DNA of 64,000 nt from Sinohyriopsis cumingii (taxonomy: Eukaryota > Mollusca > Bivalvia > Unionida > Unionidae): contig CM068839.1 of assembly GCA_028554795.2 (NCBI GenBank), positions 87,875,540 through 87,939,539 of the forward strand. Direction: 5' to 3'. This document shows positions 36,371 through 50,143 of the stretch, piece by piece. The position numbers and the translations under genes are program-made. The notes below the pieces were generated by a model, which was given only the letters and a program-made list of their open reading frames with translations, was not told the DNA's origin and searched no databases. Numbering within the stretch: the stretch's first letter is position 1; each line of letters starts with the position of its first letter.

Positions 36371-38773
36371 TTTAATGCAAAATAATGGTGAAAGACAAAC
36401 GTTAATTCAAAAATAAAGCATCGCACACATACACACGAATGCAACAAGTGTATACAGACATGATGTCTTCCGTCGTCATACTATATACACCGGCTAATCA
36501 ACAATAACTACTTAAAAGTGTTTAATTCAATTTTTAAATTCACAAAAAATGTGAGAAATACAATAAAACTCAAGAAATCTTTATTTGTTGGTATTCCGCA
36601 GCGTAACAAATGGAACGTAACGCCCAGTGTAATTTCGACAATTTAGAACAAATCTTCATATGCGACAAAAAGATTTCAAAGAAACTATATATGTAATCTT
36701 TACTGGTTCGATCTACAAGTAAATAACTCCAGGATTCAGTTTATGGTGTACATTTCAAAAGGGAAATGGGATGAAATTATCTCGAAGTAATTGTAAGCAA
36801 AGTGTACTAAAAGATTACATAGCTCGCCTCTTTGAAGTAATTATAAACAATGTAATAAACGAGTATGTATCTCAACTATTTGATGTAATTGAAACCAGAG
36901 TATTAAAGCCGAGTAAATATCTCAACTCGTTGAAGTAACTGTATAACTGTAAAAAGAGTAATAAATAAGTATATATCTCAATTCTCTGAAGTAATTGTAA
37001 CCAAAATACAATAAATGATTACATAGCTCATCTCTTCAAGGTAATTGTAACTAGTCTAATAAACTATTACATATCTCAGCTCTTCCAAGCAATTGTTAAC
37101 AAAATGTAATAAATAACAGCTTAGATGACCTCTTCGATGCATTTAATAGTCTTCAGTTTACATAATAAAAACTAATTATCATGCAGGTCAATGGTCTTGG
37201 TGAGTTCAATGAACATCATGTAGAGTGGTTGACCTTGCTCTGTGTTCTTCTCTTGGAGTTGTCGTATGGAAAAGATCATGTCTGTCGTCGACCTGCCTGC
37301 TTTAAAGCCGCACTGGGATTCCAGGTGCACACGGTCCGCCAGCAACTGCAGCCTGTTGAGTATAATGCGAGAATACACTTTGCCAACGATGCTCAGAAGC
37401 GAGATCCCTCTGTAATTATTACAGTTACTGAGGTCGCCATTGTTTTTGTAAACGGTATCTCGCGCATATCTTGGAGGACCGCTCCTTTCCTCCCAGCAGA
37501 GACAAAGTAGCTCATGCAGCAGCTGAAGCAATGTTGGTTTCCCACGTTCGATAGCTTTGGGCGGGATGCTGTCACTACATGGTGCTTTGTCGTTTGGGAC
37601 GGAGTCGATTGCTTTGTTGAGCTCCTCTAAGGTGGGCACTTTGTGGAGCTCCTCTATGGTGGGCAGTTTTTATGCTGCTAGGGCTGCATCGGTGACTGAC
37701 ATTTCTTGGGAGCATAGCTCTGAGTAGTGTTCCACCCATCTGGCCATCTGTTGCTCGCAGTCAGTGATCTCCTCTCCCGTCAGAGATTTCTGGCGGACGA
37801 TCCCTTTCACCATAGGGCCTAGAGCCTTCTTGATATCACAGTACATACCTTGGATGTTTCCGGATTCGGCACTGCGCTGGAGTCCTTCACATAGTTGTTA
37901 CCAGTACTCGTTCGCGCACTGTCTAGCGATGTGTTGGGTGTTGCTTCGTGCGCTTCTGAGATCAGCAAGCATCCGTTCATTAGGGCATTTTTTGTAAGCT
38001 TTGAAGGCTTTTCATTTGTCTTCGATTATTGGTTCTATCCTTGATAGATGTGCGCTGAACTAGTGCCAAACGTGGCCATGGCTGTGCTGTAGATGACACC
38101 CTTCATGGCGCTCCACATGGCTGTGGCATCGTGATCTGGCAGGTCTTGGAGTGCCTGGTCCAGGGCTAGTATGAGAATACAAGAGTATATCACAATTATG
38201 CTCATGCAGCTCTGAGATTTTTTCAGAGACGTACGAAAATTCAATCAAAATCCAATTAAACATTTTATAATTTCATTTGTATTAAATGTTCTAATTCGAG
38301 GTTATTAAAAGCTTATTACATGAATAAACTGCACAATTTTGCAGGTGCCACATTTTACTTAAATAAAAACAGACACCATGAAAAAGGAAAAATCAGCCAA
38401 ATATATTCATATATTACCAAAACATAATGCAAATAGACTTTTTTTTTATATAAATTATTACAAAAAGTGCACATGTAAGATTTATAAATTCTTTGGTTGA
38501 TCTTTTTTATTCTGGCTGTGTCATACAGGAAATGTTTTTTAAACTAAACAGGCATTGGATATTGAAAATCAATTATAATTCTTATTATTGCAGCATATAT
38601 ACTTGTCAATTATTCTGGCCAAGCATTATGCTATAAGAATTGCATTGCATAAATGGAAATATATTGTACTGCAAACCCACTTCCTCACATCCGACCCTGT
38701 TATCTGTTGAATGAATGTATTCTACAAGTATCCTCAATGGCATGAATATGTGTTTTCTCTGAAATGTTTCAAA
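36371..38773. repeat. Monomer A2 ('caaaaataaag' variant)
   Basis: 2403 bp, minisatellite at 36781-37119. A 2-bp insertion gives 'caaaaataaag' near 36411. The 'aaaaactaatt' form replaces 'aaaatctaatt' before the LINE fragment from here on. Confidence 0.95.
37172..38169 (-). mobile_element. LINE ORF2 remnant, A2 type
   Basis: RT frame 37172-37639, A2 consensus translation. Confidence 0.92.
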
Positions 38774-40163
38774 CTTAATGCAAAATAATGGTGAAAGACA
38801 AACGTTAATTCAAATAAAGCATCACACACATACACACGAATGCAACAAGTGTATACAGACAGGATGTCTTTCTTTGTCATACTATTTACACCGATAAATC
38901 AACAATAACTACTTGAAAGTGTTTTATTCAATTTTTAAATTCGGAAAAATGTGAGAAATACAATAAAACTCAAGAAATATTTATTTGTTGGTATTCCGCA
39001 GCGTGACAAATGGAACGTAACGCTCAGTGTAATTTCGACAATTTAGAACAAATGTTCATAACCGACAAAAAGATTTCAAAGAAACTATATATGTAATCTT
39101 TACTGGTTCGATCTACAAGTAAATAGCTGCAGGATTCAGCTAATGGTGTACATTTCAAAAGGGAAATGGGATGAAATTGTCTCGAAGTAATTGTAACCAA
39201 AGCGTACTAAAAGATTACATAGCTCGCCTCTTTGAAGTAATTATAAACAATGTAATAAACGAGTATGTATCTCAACAATTTGATGTAATTGTAACCAGAG
39301 TACTAAAGCCGAGTAAATATCTCAACTCGTTGAAGCAACTGTATAACTGTAACAAGAGTAATAAATGAGTATATATCTCAACTCTCTGAAGTAATTGTAA
39401 CCAAAGTACAATAAATGATTACATAGCTCATCTCTTAGAGGTAATTGTAACTAGTCTAATAAACTATTACATATCTCAGCTCTTCCAAGCAATTGTAAAC
39501 AAAATGTAATAAATAACAGCTTAGATGACCTCTTCGATGCATTTAATAGTCTTCAGTTTACATAATAAAACTAATTATCATGCAGGTCAAAGGTCTTGGT
39601 GAGGTCGATGAACATCATGTAGAGTGGTTGACCTTGCTCTGTGTTCTTCTCTTGGAGTTGTCGTATGGAAAATATCCTGTCTGTCGTCGACCTGCCTGCA
39701 TTAAAGCCGCACTGGGATTCCAGGTGCACACTGTCCGCCAGCAACTGCAGCCTGTTGAATATAATGCGGGCATACACGTTGCCAACGATGCTCAGAAGCG
39801 AGATCAAGCGAGATCCCTCTGTAATTATTACAGTCACTGAGGTCGCCATTGTTTTTGTAAACGGTATCTCGCGCATGTCTTGGGGTCCGCTCCTTCCTCC
39901 CAGCAGAGACAAAGTAGCTCATGCAGTGGCTGAAGGAATGTTTGTTTCCCACGTTCGATAGCTTCGGGCGGGATGATGTCACTACCTGGTGCTTTGTCGT
40001 TTGGGAGGGAGTCGATTGCTTTGCTGAGCTCCTCTAAGGTGGGCACTTTGTCGAGCTCATCCATGGTGGGCAGTTTTTATGCTGCTAGGGGCCGCATCGG
40101 TGACTGACATTTCTTGGGAGTATAGCTCTAGGTAGTGTTCCACCCATCTGGCCATCTGTCATA
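38774..40163. repeat. Monomer B (late)
   Basis: Minisatellite at 39181-39519. It ends at the 'catatttaatg' junction variant, as does the B at 34981. Confidence 0.95.
39571..40158 (-). mobile_element. LINE RT remnant, B type (late)
   Basis: Split frames 39571-39912 and 39834-40064, late-B consensus. Confidence 0.92.
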
Positions 40164-42566
40164 TTTAATGCAAAATAATGGTGAAAGACAAACGTTAATT
40201 CAAAAATAAAGCATCGCACACATACACACGAATGCAACAAGTGTATACAGACATGATGTCTTCCGTCGTCATACTATATACACCGGCTAATCAACAATAA
40301 CTACTTAAAAGTGTTTAATTCAATTTTTAAATTCACAAAAAATGTGAGAAATACAATAAAACTCAAGAAATCTTTATTTGTTGGTATTCCGCAGCGTAAC
40401 AAATGGAACGTAACGCCCAGTGTAATTTCGACAATTTAGAACAAATCTTCATATGCGACAAAAAGATTTCAAAGAAACTATATATGTAATCTTTACTGGT
40501 TCGATCTACAAGTAAATAACTCCAGGATTCAGTTTATGGTGTACATTTCAAAAGGGAAATGGGATGAAATTATCTCGAAGTAATTGTAAGCAAAGTGTAC
40601 TAAAAGATTACATAGCTCGCCTCTTTGAAGTAATTATAAACAATGTAATAAACGAGTATGTATCTCAACTATTTGATGTAATTGAAACCAGAGTATTAAA
40701 GCCGAGTAAATATCTCAACTCGTTGAAGTAACTGTATAACTGTAAAAAGAGTAATAAATAAGTATATATCTCAATTCTCTGAAGTAATTGTAACCAAAAT
40801 ACAATAAATGATTACATAGCTCATCTCTTCAAGGTAATTGTAACTAGTCTAATAAACTATTACATATCTCAGCTCTTCCAAGCAATTGTTAACAAAATGT
40901 AATAAATAACAGCTTAGATGACCTCTTCGATGCATTTAATAGTCTTCAGTTTACATAATAAAAACTAATTATCATGCAGGTCAATGGTCTTGGTGAGTTC
41001 AATGAACATCATGTAGAGTGGTTGACCTTGCTCTGTGTTCTTCTCTTGGAGTTGTCGTATGGAAAAGATCATGTCTGTCGTCGACCTGCCTGCTTTAAAG
41101 CCGCACTGGGATTCCAGGTGCACACGGTCCGCCAGCAACTGCAGCCTGTTGAGTATAATGCGAGAATACACTTTGCCAACGATGCTCAGAAGCGAGATCC
41201 CTCTGTAATTATTACAGTTACTGAGGTCGCCATTGTTTTTGTAAACGGTATCTCGCGCATATCTTGGAGGACCGCTCCTTTCCTCCCAGCAGAGACAAAG
41301 TAGCTCATGCAGCAGCTGAAGCAATGTTGGTTTCCCACGTTCGATAGCTTTGGGCGGGATGCTGTCACTACATGGTGCTTTGTCGTTTGGGGCGGAGTCG
41401 ATTGCTTTGTTGAGCTCCTCTAAGGTGGGCACTTTGTGGAGCTCCTCTATGGTGGGCAGTTTTTATGCTGCTAGGGCTGCATCGGTGACTGACATTTCTT
41501 GGGAGCATAGCTCTGAGTAGTGTTCCACCCATCTGGCCATCTGTTGCTCGCAGTCAGTGATCTCCTCTCCCGTCAGAGATTTCTGGCGGACGATCCCTTT
41601 CACCATAGGGCCTAGAGCCTTCTTGATATCACAGTACATACCTTGGATGTTTCCGGATTCGGCACTGCGCTGGAGTCCTTCACATAGTTGTTACCAGTAC
41701 TCGTTCGCGCACTGTCTAGCGATGTGTTGGGTGTTGCTTCGTGCGCTTCTGAGATCAGCAAGCATCCGTTCATTAGGGCATTTTTTGTAAGCTTTGAAGG
41801 CTTTTCATTTGTCTTCGATTATTGGTTCTATCCTTGATAGATGTGCGCTGAACTAGTGCCAAACGTGGCCATGGCTGTGCTGTAGATGACACCCTTCATG
41901 GCGCTCCACATGGCTGTGGCATCGTGATCTGGCAGGTCTTGGAGTGCCTGGTCCAGGGCTAGTATGAGAATACAAGAGTATATCACAATTATGCTCATGC
42001 AGCTCTGAGATTTTTTCAGAGACGTACGAAAATTCAATCAAAATCCAATTAAACATTTTATAATTTCATTTGTATTAAATGTTCTAATTCGAGGTTATTA
42101 AAAGCTTATTACATGAATAAACTGCACAATTTTGCAGGTGCCACATTTTACTTAAATAAAAACAGACACCATGAAAAAGGAAAAATCAGCCAAATATATT
42201 CATATATTACCAAAACATAATGCAAATAGACTTTTTTTTAATATAAATTATTACAAAAAGTGCACATGTAAGATTTATAAATTCTTTGGTTGATCTTTTT
42301 TATTCTGGCTGTGTCATACAGGAAATGTTTTTTAAACTAAACAGGCATTGGATATTGAAAATCAATTATAATTCTTATTATTGCAGCATATATACTTGTC
42401 AATTATTCTGGCCAAGCATTATGCTATAAGAATTGCATTGCATAAATGGAAATATATTGTACTGCAAACCCACTTCCTCACATCCGACCCTGTTATCTGT
42501 TCAATGAATGTATTCTACAAGTATCCTCAATGGCATGAATATGTGTTTTCTCTGAAATGTTTCAAA
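40164..42566. repeat. Monomer A2 ('caaaaataaag' variant)
   Basis: 2403 bp, minisatellite at 40574-40912. It shares the 2-bp insertion with the A2 one unit upstream but has 'ctgttcaatg' in the spacer where that copy has 'ctgttgaatg'. Confidence 0.95.
40965..41962 (-). mobile_element. LINE ORF2 remnant, A2 type
   Basis: RT frame 40965-41432. SAPNDKAPCSD combines the Ala of the 8239 copy with the Pro of the consensus. Confidence 0.92.
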
Positions 42567-43956
42567 CTTAATGCAAAATAATGGTGAAAGACAAACGTTA
42601 ATTCAAATAAAGCATCACACACATACACACGAATGCAACAAGTGTATACAGACAGGATGTCTTTCTTTGTCATACTATTTACACCGATAAATCAACAATA
42701 ACTACTTGAAAGTGTTTTATTCAATTTTTAAATTCGGAAAAATGTGAGAAATACAATAAAACTCAAGAAATATTTATTTGTTGGTATTCCGCAGCGTGAC
42801 AAATGGAACGTAACGCTCAGTGTAATTTCGACAATTTAGAACAAATGTTCATAACCGACAAAAAGATTTCAAAGAAACTATATATGTAATCTTTACTGGT
42901 TCGATCTACAAGTAAATAGCTGCAGGATTCAGCTAATGGTGTACATTTCAAAAGGGAAATGGGATGAAATTGTCTCGAAGTAATTGTAACCAAAGCGTAC
43001 TAAAAGATTACATAGCTCGCCTCTTTGAAGTAATTATAAACAATGTAATAAACGAGTATGTATCTCAACAATTTGATGTAATTGTAACCAGAGTACTAAA
43101 GCCGAGTAAATATCTCAACTCGTTGAAGCAACTGTATAACTGTAACAAGAGTAATAAATGAGTATATATCTCAACTCTCTGAAGTAATTGTAACCAAAGT
43201 ACAATAAATGATTACATAGCTCATCTCTTAGAGGTAATTGTAACTAGTCTAATAAACTATTACATATCTCAGCTCTTCCAAGCAATTGTAAACAAAATGT
43301 AATAAATAACAGCTTAGATGACCTCTTCGATGCATTTAATAGTCTTCAGTTTACATAATAAAACTAATTATCATGCAGGTCAAAGGTCTTGGTGAGGTCG
43401 ATGAACATCATGTAGAGTGGTTGACCTTGCTCTGTGTTCTTCTCTTGGAGTTGTCGTATGGAAAATATCCTGTCTGTCGTCGACCTGCCTGCATTAAAGC
43501 CGCACTGGGATTCCAGGTGCACACTGTCCGCCAGCAACTGCAGCCTGTTGAATATAATGCGGGCATACACGTTGCCAACGATGCTCAGAAGCGAGATCAA
43601 GCGAGATCCCTCTGTAATTATTACAGTCACTGAGGTCGCCATTGTTTTTGTAAACGGTATCTCGCGCATGTCTTGGGGTCCGCTCCTTCCTCCCAGCAGA
43701 GACAAAGTAGCTCATGCAGTGGCTGAAGGAATGTTTGTTTCCCACGTTCGATAGCTTCGGGCGGGATGATGTCACTACCTGGTGCTTTGTCGTTTGGGAG
43801 GGAGTCGATTGCTTTGCTGAGCTCCTCTAAGGTGGGCACTTTGTCGAGCTCATCCATGGTGGGCAGTTTTTATGCTGCTAGGGGCCGCATCGGTGACTGA
43901 CATTTCTTGGAAGTATAGCTCTAGGTAGTGTTCCACCCATCTGGCCATCTGTCATA
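42567..43956. repeat. Monomer B (late)
   Basis: Minisatellite at 42974-43312. Private 'cttggaagtatag' near 43910. Confidence 0.95.
43364..43951 (-). mobile_element. LINE RT remnant, B type (late)
   Basis: Split frames 43364-43705 and 43627-43857, late-B consensus. Confidence 0.92.
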
Positions 43957-46353
43957 CTTAATGCAAAATAATGGTGAAAGACAAACGTTAATTCAAATAA
44001 AGCATCGCACACATACACACGAATGCAACAAGTGTATACAGACATGATGTCTTCCGTCGTCATACTATATACACCGGCTAATCAACAATAACTACTTAAA
44101 AGTGTTTAATTCAATTTTTAAATTCACAAAAATGTGAGAAATACAATAAAACTCAAGAAATCTTTATTTGTTGGTATTCCGCAGCGTAACAAATGGAACG
44201 TAACGCCCAGTGTAATTTCGACAATTTAGAACAAATCTTCATATGCGACAAAAAGATTTCAAAGAAACTATATATGTAATCTTTACTGGTTCGATCTACA
44301 AGTAAATAACTCCAGGATTCAGTTTATGGTGTACATTTCAAAAGGGAAATGGGATGAAATTATCTCGAAGTAATTGTAAGCAAAGTGTACTAAAAGATTA
44401 CATAGCTCGCCTCTTTGAAGTAATTATAAACAATGTAATAAACGAGTATGTATCTCAACTATTTGATGTAATTGAAACCAGAGTATTAAAGCCGAGTAAA
44501 TATCTCAACTCGTTGAAGTAACTGTATAACTGTAAAAAGAGTAATAAATAAGTATATATCTCAATTCTCTGAAGTAATTGTAACCAAAATACAATAAATG
44601 ATTACATAGCTCATCTCTTCAAGGTAATTGTAACTAGTCTAATAAACTATTACATATCTCAGCTCTTCCAAGCAATTGTTAACAAAATGTAATAAATAAC
44701 AGCTTAGATGACCTCTTCGATGCATTTAATAGTCTTCAGTTTACATAATAAAAACTAATTATCATGCAGGTCAATGGTCTTGGTGAGTTCAATGAACATC
44801 ATGTAGAGTGGTTGACCTTGCTCTGTGTTCTTCTCTTGGAGTTGTCGTATGGAAAAGATCATGTCTGTCGTCGACCTGCCTGCTTTAAAGCCGCACTGGG
44901 ATTCCAGGTGCACACGGTCCGCCAGCAACTGCAGCCTGTTGAGTATAATGCGAGAATACACTTTGCCAACGATGCTCAGAAGCGAGATCCCTCTGTAATT
45001 ATTACAGTTACTGAGGTCGCCATTGTTTTTGTAAACGGTATCTCGCGCATATCTTGGAGGACCGCTCCTTTCCTCCCAGCAGAGACAAAGTAGCTCATGC
45101 AGCAGCTGAAGCAATGTTGGTTTCCCACGTTCGATAGCTTTGGGCGGGATGCTGTCACTACATGGTGCTTTGTCGTTTGGGACGGAGTCGATTGCTTTGT
45201 TGAGCTCCTCTAAGGTGGGCACTTTGTGGAGCTCCTCTATGGTGGGCAGTTTTTATGCTGTTAGGGCTGCATCGGTGACTGACATTTCTTGGGAGCATAG
45301 CTCTGAGTAGTGTTCCACCCATCTGGCCATCTGTTGCTCGCAGTCAGTGATCTCCTCTCCCGTCAGAGATTTCTGGCGGACGATCCCTTTCACCATAGGG
45401 CCTAGAGCCTTCTTGATATCACAGTACATACCTTGGATGTTTCCGGATTCGGCACTGCGCTGGAGTCCTTCACATAGTTGTTACCAGTACTCGTTCGCGC
45501 ACTGTCTAGCGATGTGTTGGGTGTTGCTTCGAGCACTTCTGAGATCAGCAAGCGTCCGTTCATTAGGGCATTTTTTGTAAGCTTTGAAGGCTTTTCATTT
45601 GTCTTCGATTATTGGTTCTATCCTTGATAGATGTGCGCTGAACTAGTGCCAAACGTGGCCATGGCTGTGCTGTAGATGACACCCTTCATGGCGCTCCACA
45701 TGGCTGTGGCATCGTGATCTGGCAGGTCTTGGAGTGCCTGGTCCAGGGCTAGTATGAGAATACAAGAGTATATCACAATTATGCTCATGCAGCTCTGAGA
45801 TTTTTTCAGAGACGTACGAAAATTCAATCAAAATCCAATTAAACATTTTATAATTTCATTTGTATTAAATGTTCTAATTCGAGGTTATTAAAAGCTTATT
45901 ACATGAATAAACTGCACAATTTTGCAGGTGCCACATTTTACTTAAATAAAAACAGACACCATGAAAAAGGAAAAATCAGCCAAATATATTCATATATTAC
46001 CAAAACATAATGCAAATAGACTTTTTTATATAAATTATTACAAAACGTGCACATGTAAGATTTATAAATTCTTTGGTTGATCTTTTTTATTCTGGCTGTG
46101 TCATACAGGAAATGTTTTTTAAACTAAACAGGCATTGGATATTGAAAATCAATTATAATCCTTATTATTGCAGCATATATACTTGTCAATTATTCTGGCC
46201 AAGCATTATGCTATAAGAATTGCATTGCATAAATGGAAATATATTGTACTGCAAACCCACTTCCTCACATCCGACCCTGTTATCTGTTCAATGAATGTAT
46301 TCTACAAGTATCCTCAATGGCATGAATATGTGTTTTCTCTGAAATGTTTCAAA
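43957..46353. repeat. Monomer A2, first of the 7,577-bp superunit
   Basis: 2397 bp, minisatellite at 44364-44702. Markers: 'tgctgttaggg' near 45256, 'gagcacttct...gcgtccg' at 45531-45557 (A1 alleles), a short T run and 'aaaacgtgcac' near 46042. All recur 7577 bp downstream. Confidence 0.95.
44755..45752 (-). mobile_element. LINE ORF2 remnant, A2 type with A1-like patch
   Basis: RT frame 44755-45222, A2 consensus. The linker carries three A1 alleles at 45532, 45535 and 45554 inside an otherwise A2 background. Confidence 0.92.
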
Positions 46354-47743
46354 CTTAATGCAAAATAATGGTGAAAGACAAACGTTAATTCAAATAAAGC
46401 ATCACACACATACACACGAATGCAACAAGTGTATACAGACAGGATGTCTTTCTTTGTCATACTATTTACACCGATAAATCAACAATAACTACTTGAAAGT
46501 GTTTTATTCAATTTTTAAATTCGGAAAAATGTTAGAAATACAATAAAACTCAAGAAATATTTATTTGTTGGTATTCCGCAGCGTGACAAATGGAACGTAA
46601 CGCTCAGTGTAATTTCGACAATTTAGAACAAATGTTCATAACCGACAAAAAGATTTCAAAGAAACTATATATGTAATCTTTACTGGTTCGATCTACAAGT
46701 AAATAGCTGCAGGATTCAGCTAATGGTGTACATTTCAAAAGGGAAATGGGATGAAATTGTCTCGAAGTAATTGTAACCAAAGCGTACTAAAAGATTACAT
46801 AGCTCGCCTCTTTGAAGTAATTATAAACAATGTAATAAACGAGTATGTATCTCAACAATTTGATGTAATTGTAACCAGAGTACTAAAGCCGAGTAAATAT
46901 CTCAACTCGTTGAAGCAACTGTATAACTGTAACAAGAGTAATAAATGAGTATATATCTCAACTCTCTGAAGTAATTGTAACCAAAGTACAATAAATGATT
47001 ACATAGCTCATCTCTTAGAGGTAATTGTAACTAGTCTAATAAACTATTACATATCTCAGCTCTTCCAAGCAATTGTAAACAAAATGTAATAAATAACAGC
47101 TTAGATGACCTCTTCGATGCATTTAATAGTCTTCAGTTTACATAATAAAACTAATTATCATGCAGGTCAAAGGTCTTGGTGAGGTCGATGAACATCATGT
47201 AGAGTGGTTGACCTTGCTCTGTGTTCTTCTCTTGGAGTTGTCGTATGGAAAATACCCTGTCTGTCGTCGACCTGCCTGCATTAAAGCCGCACTGGGATTC
47301 CAGGTGCACACTGTCCGCCAGCAACTGCAGCCTGTTGAATATAATGCGGGCATACACGTTGCCAACGATGCTCAGAAGCGAGATCAAGCGAGATCCCTCT
47401 GTAATTATTACAGTCACTGAGGTCGCCATTGTTTTTGTAAACGGTATCTCGCGCATGTCTTGGGGTCCGCTCCTTCCTCCCAGCAGAGACAAAGTAGCTC
47501 ATGCAGTGGCTGAAGGAATGTTTGTTTCCCACGTTCGATAGCTTCGGGCGGGATGATGTCACTACCTGGTGCTTTGTCGTTTGGGAGGGAGTCGATTGCT
47601 TTGCTGAGCTCCTCTAAGGTGGGCACTTTGTCGAGCTCATCCATGGTGGGCAGTTTTTATGCTGCTAGGGGCCGCATCGGTGACTGACATTTCTTGGGAG
47701 TATAGCTCTAGGTAGTGTTCCACCCATCTGGCCATCTGTCATA
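46354..47743. repeat. Monomer B (late, superunit variant)
   Basis: Minisatellite at 46761-47099. Markers 'atgttagaaat' (near 46530) and 'gaaaataccctg' (near 47250) recur in the B at 53931. 'gtatacggac' lies just downstream near 47821. Confidence 0.95.
47151..47738 (-). mobile_element. LINE RT remnant, B type (late)
   Basis: Split frames 47151-47492 and 47414-47644. 'ataccctg' gives TDRVFS instead of TDRIFS. Confidence 0.92.
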
Positions 47744-50143
47744 CTTAATGCAAAATAATGGTGAAAGACAAACGTTAATTCAAATAAAGCATCGCACACA
47801 TACACACGAATGCAACAAGTGTATACGGACATGATGTCTTCCGTCGTCATACTATATACACCGGCTAATCAACAATAACTACTTAAAAGTGTTTAATTCA
47901 ATTTTTAAATTCACAAAAAATGTGAGAAATACAATAAAACTCAAGAAATCTTTATTTGTTGGTATTCCGCAGCGTAACAAATGGAACGTAACGCCCAGTG
48001 TAATTTCGACAATCTAGAACAAATCTTCATATGCGACAAAAAGATTTCAAAGAAACTATATATGTAATCTTTACTGGTTCGATCTACAAGTAAATAACTC
48101 CAGGATTCAGTTTATGGTGTACATTTCAAAAGGGAAATGGGATGAAATTATCTCGAAGTAATTGTAAGCAAAGTGTACTAAAAGATTACATAGCTCGCCT
48201 CTTTGAAGTAATTATAAACAATGTAATAAACGAGTATGTATCTCAACTATTTGATGTAATTGAAACCAGAGTATTAAAGCCGAGTAAATATCTCAACTCG
48301 TTGAAGTAACTGTATAACTGTAAAAAGAGTAATAAATAAGTATATATCTCAATTCTCTGAAGTAATTGTAACCAAAATACAATAAATGATTACATAGCTC
48401 ATCTCTTCAAGGTAATTGTAACTAGTCTAATAAACTATTACATATCTCAGCTCTTCCAAGCAATTGTTAACAAAATGTAATAAATAACAGCTTAGATGAC
48501 CTCTTCGATGCATTTAATAGTCTTCAGTTTACATAATAAAAACTAATTATCATGCAGGTCAATGGTCTTGGTGAGTTCAATGAACATCATGTAGAGTGGT
48601 TGACCTTGCTCTGTGTTCTTCTCTTGGAGTTGTCGTATGGAAAAGATCATGTCTGTCGTCGACCTGCCTGCTTTAAAGCCGCACTGGGATTCCAGGTGCA
48701 CACGGTCCGCCAGCAACTGCAGCCTGTTGAGTATAATGCGAGAATACACTTTGCCAACGATGCTCAGAAGCGAGATCCCTCTGTAATTATTACAGTTACT
48801 GAGGTCGCCATTGTTTTTGTAAACGGTATCTCGCGCATATCTTGGAGGACCGCTCCTTTCCTCCCAGCAGAGACAAAGTAGCTCATGCAGCAGCTGAAGC
48901 AATGTTGGTTTCCCACGTTCGATAGCTTTGGGCGGGATGCTGTCACTACATTGTGCTTTGTCGTTTGGGGCGGAGTCGATTGCTTTGTTGAGCTCCTCTA
49001 AGGTGGGCACTTTGTGGAGCTCCTCTATGGTGGGCAGTTTTTATGCTGCTAGGGCTGCATCGGTGACTGACATTTCTTGGGAGCATAGCTCTGAGTAGTG
49101 TTCCACCCATCTGGCCATCTGCTGCTCGCAGTCAGTGATCTCCTCTCCCGTCAGAGATTTCTGGCGGACGATCCCTTTCACCATAGGGCCTAGAGCCTTC
49201 TTGATATCACAGTACATACCTTGGATGTTTCCGGATTCGGCACTGCGCTGGAGTCCTTCACATAGTTGTTACCAGTACTCGTTCGCGCACTGTCTAGCGA
49301 TGTGTTGGGTGTTGCTTCGTGCGCTTCTGAGATCAGCAAGCATCCGTTCATTAGGGCATTTTTTGTAAGCTTTGAAGGCTTTTCATTTGTCTTCGATTAT
49401 TGGTTCTATCCTTGATAGATGTGCGCTGAACTAGTGCCAAACGTGGCCATGGCTGTGCTGTAGATGACACCCTTCATGGCGCTCCACATGGCTGTGGCAT
49501 CGTGATCTGGCAGGTCTTGGAGTGCCTGGTCCAGGGCTAGTATGAGAATACAAGAGTATATCACAATTATGCTCATGCAGCTCTGAGATTTTTTCACAGA
49601 CGTACGAAAATTCAATCAAAATCCAATTAAACATTTTATAATTTCATTTGTATTAAATGTTCTAATTCGAGGTTATTAAAAGCTTATTACATGAATAAAC
49701 TGCACAATTTTGCAGGTGCCACATTTTACTTAAATAAAAACAGACACCATGAAAAAGGAAAAATCAGCCAAATATATTCATATATTACCAAAACATAATG
49801 CAAATAGACTTTTTTTTATATAAATTATTACAAAAAGTGCACATGTAAGATTTATAAATTCTTTGGTTGATCTTTTTTATTCTGGCTGTGTCATACAGGA
49901 AATGTTTTTTAAACTAAACAGGCATTGGATATTGAAAATCAATTATAATCCTTATTATTGCAGCATATATACTTGTCAATTATTCTGGCCAAGCATTATG
50001 CTATAAGAATTGCATTGCATAAATGGAAATATATTGTACTGCAAACCCACTTCCTCACATCCGACCCTGTTATCTGTTGAATGAATGTATTCTACAAGTA
50101 TCCTCAATGGCATGAATATGTGTTTTCTCTGAAATGTTTCAAA
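47744..50143. repeat. Monomer A2 (second in superunit)
   Basis: 2400 bp, minisatellite at 48152-48490. Markers: 'catctgctgctcgc' near 49120 and 'ttttttcacagacg' near 49590. Private 'caatctagaac' near 48010. Confidence 0.95.
48543..49540 (-). mobile_element. LINE ORF2 remnant, A2 type
   Basis: RT frame 48543-49010, with SAPNDKAQCSD as in the first A2 (8239). Confidence 0.92.
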
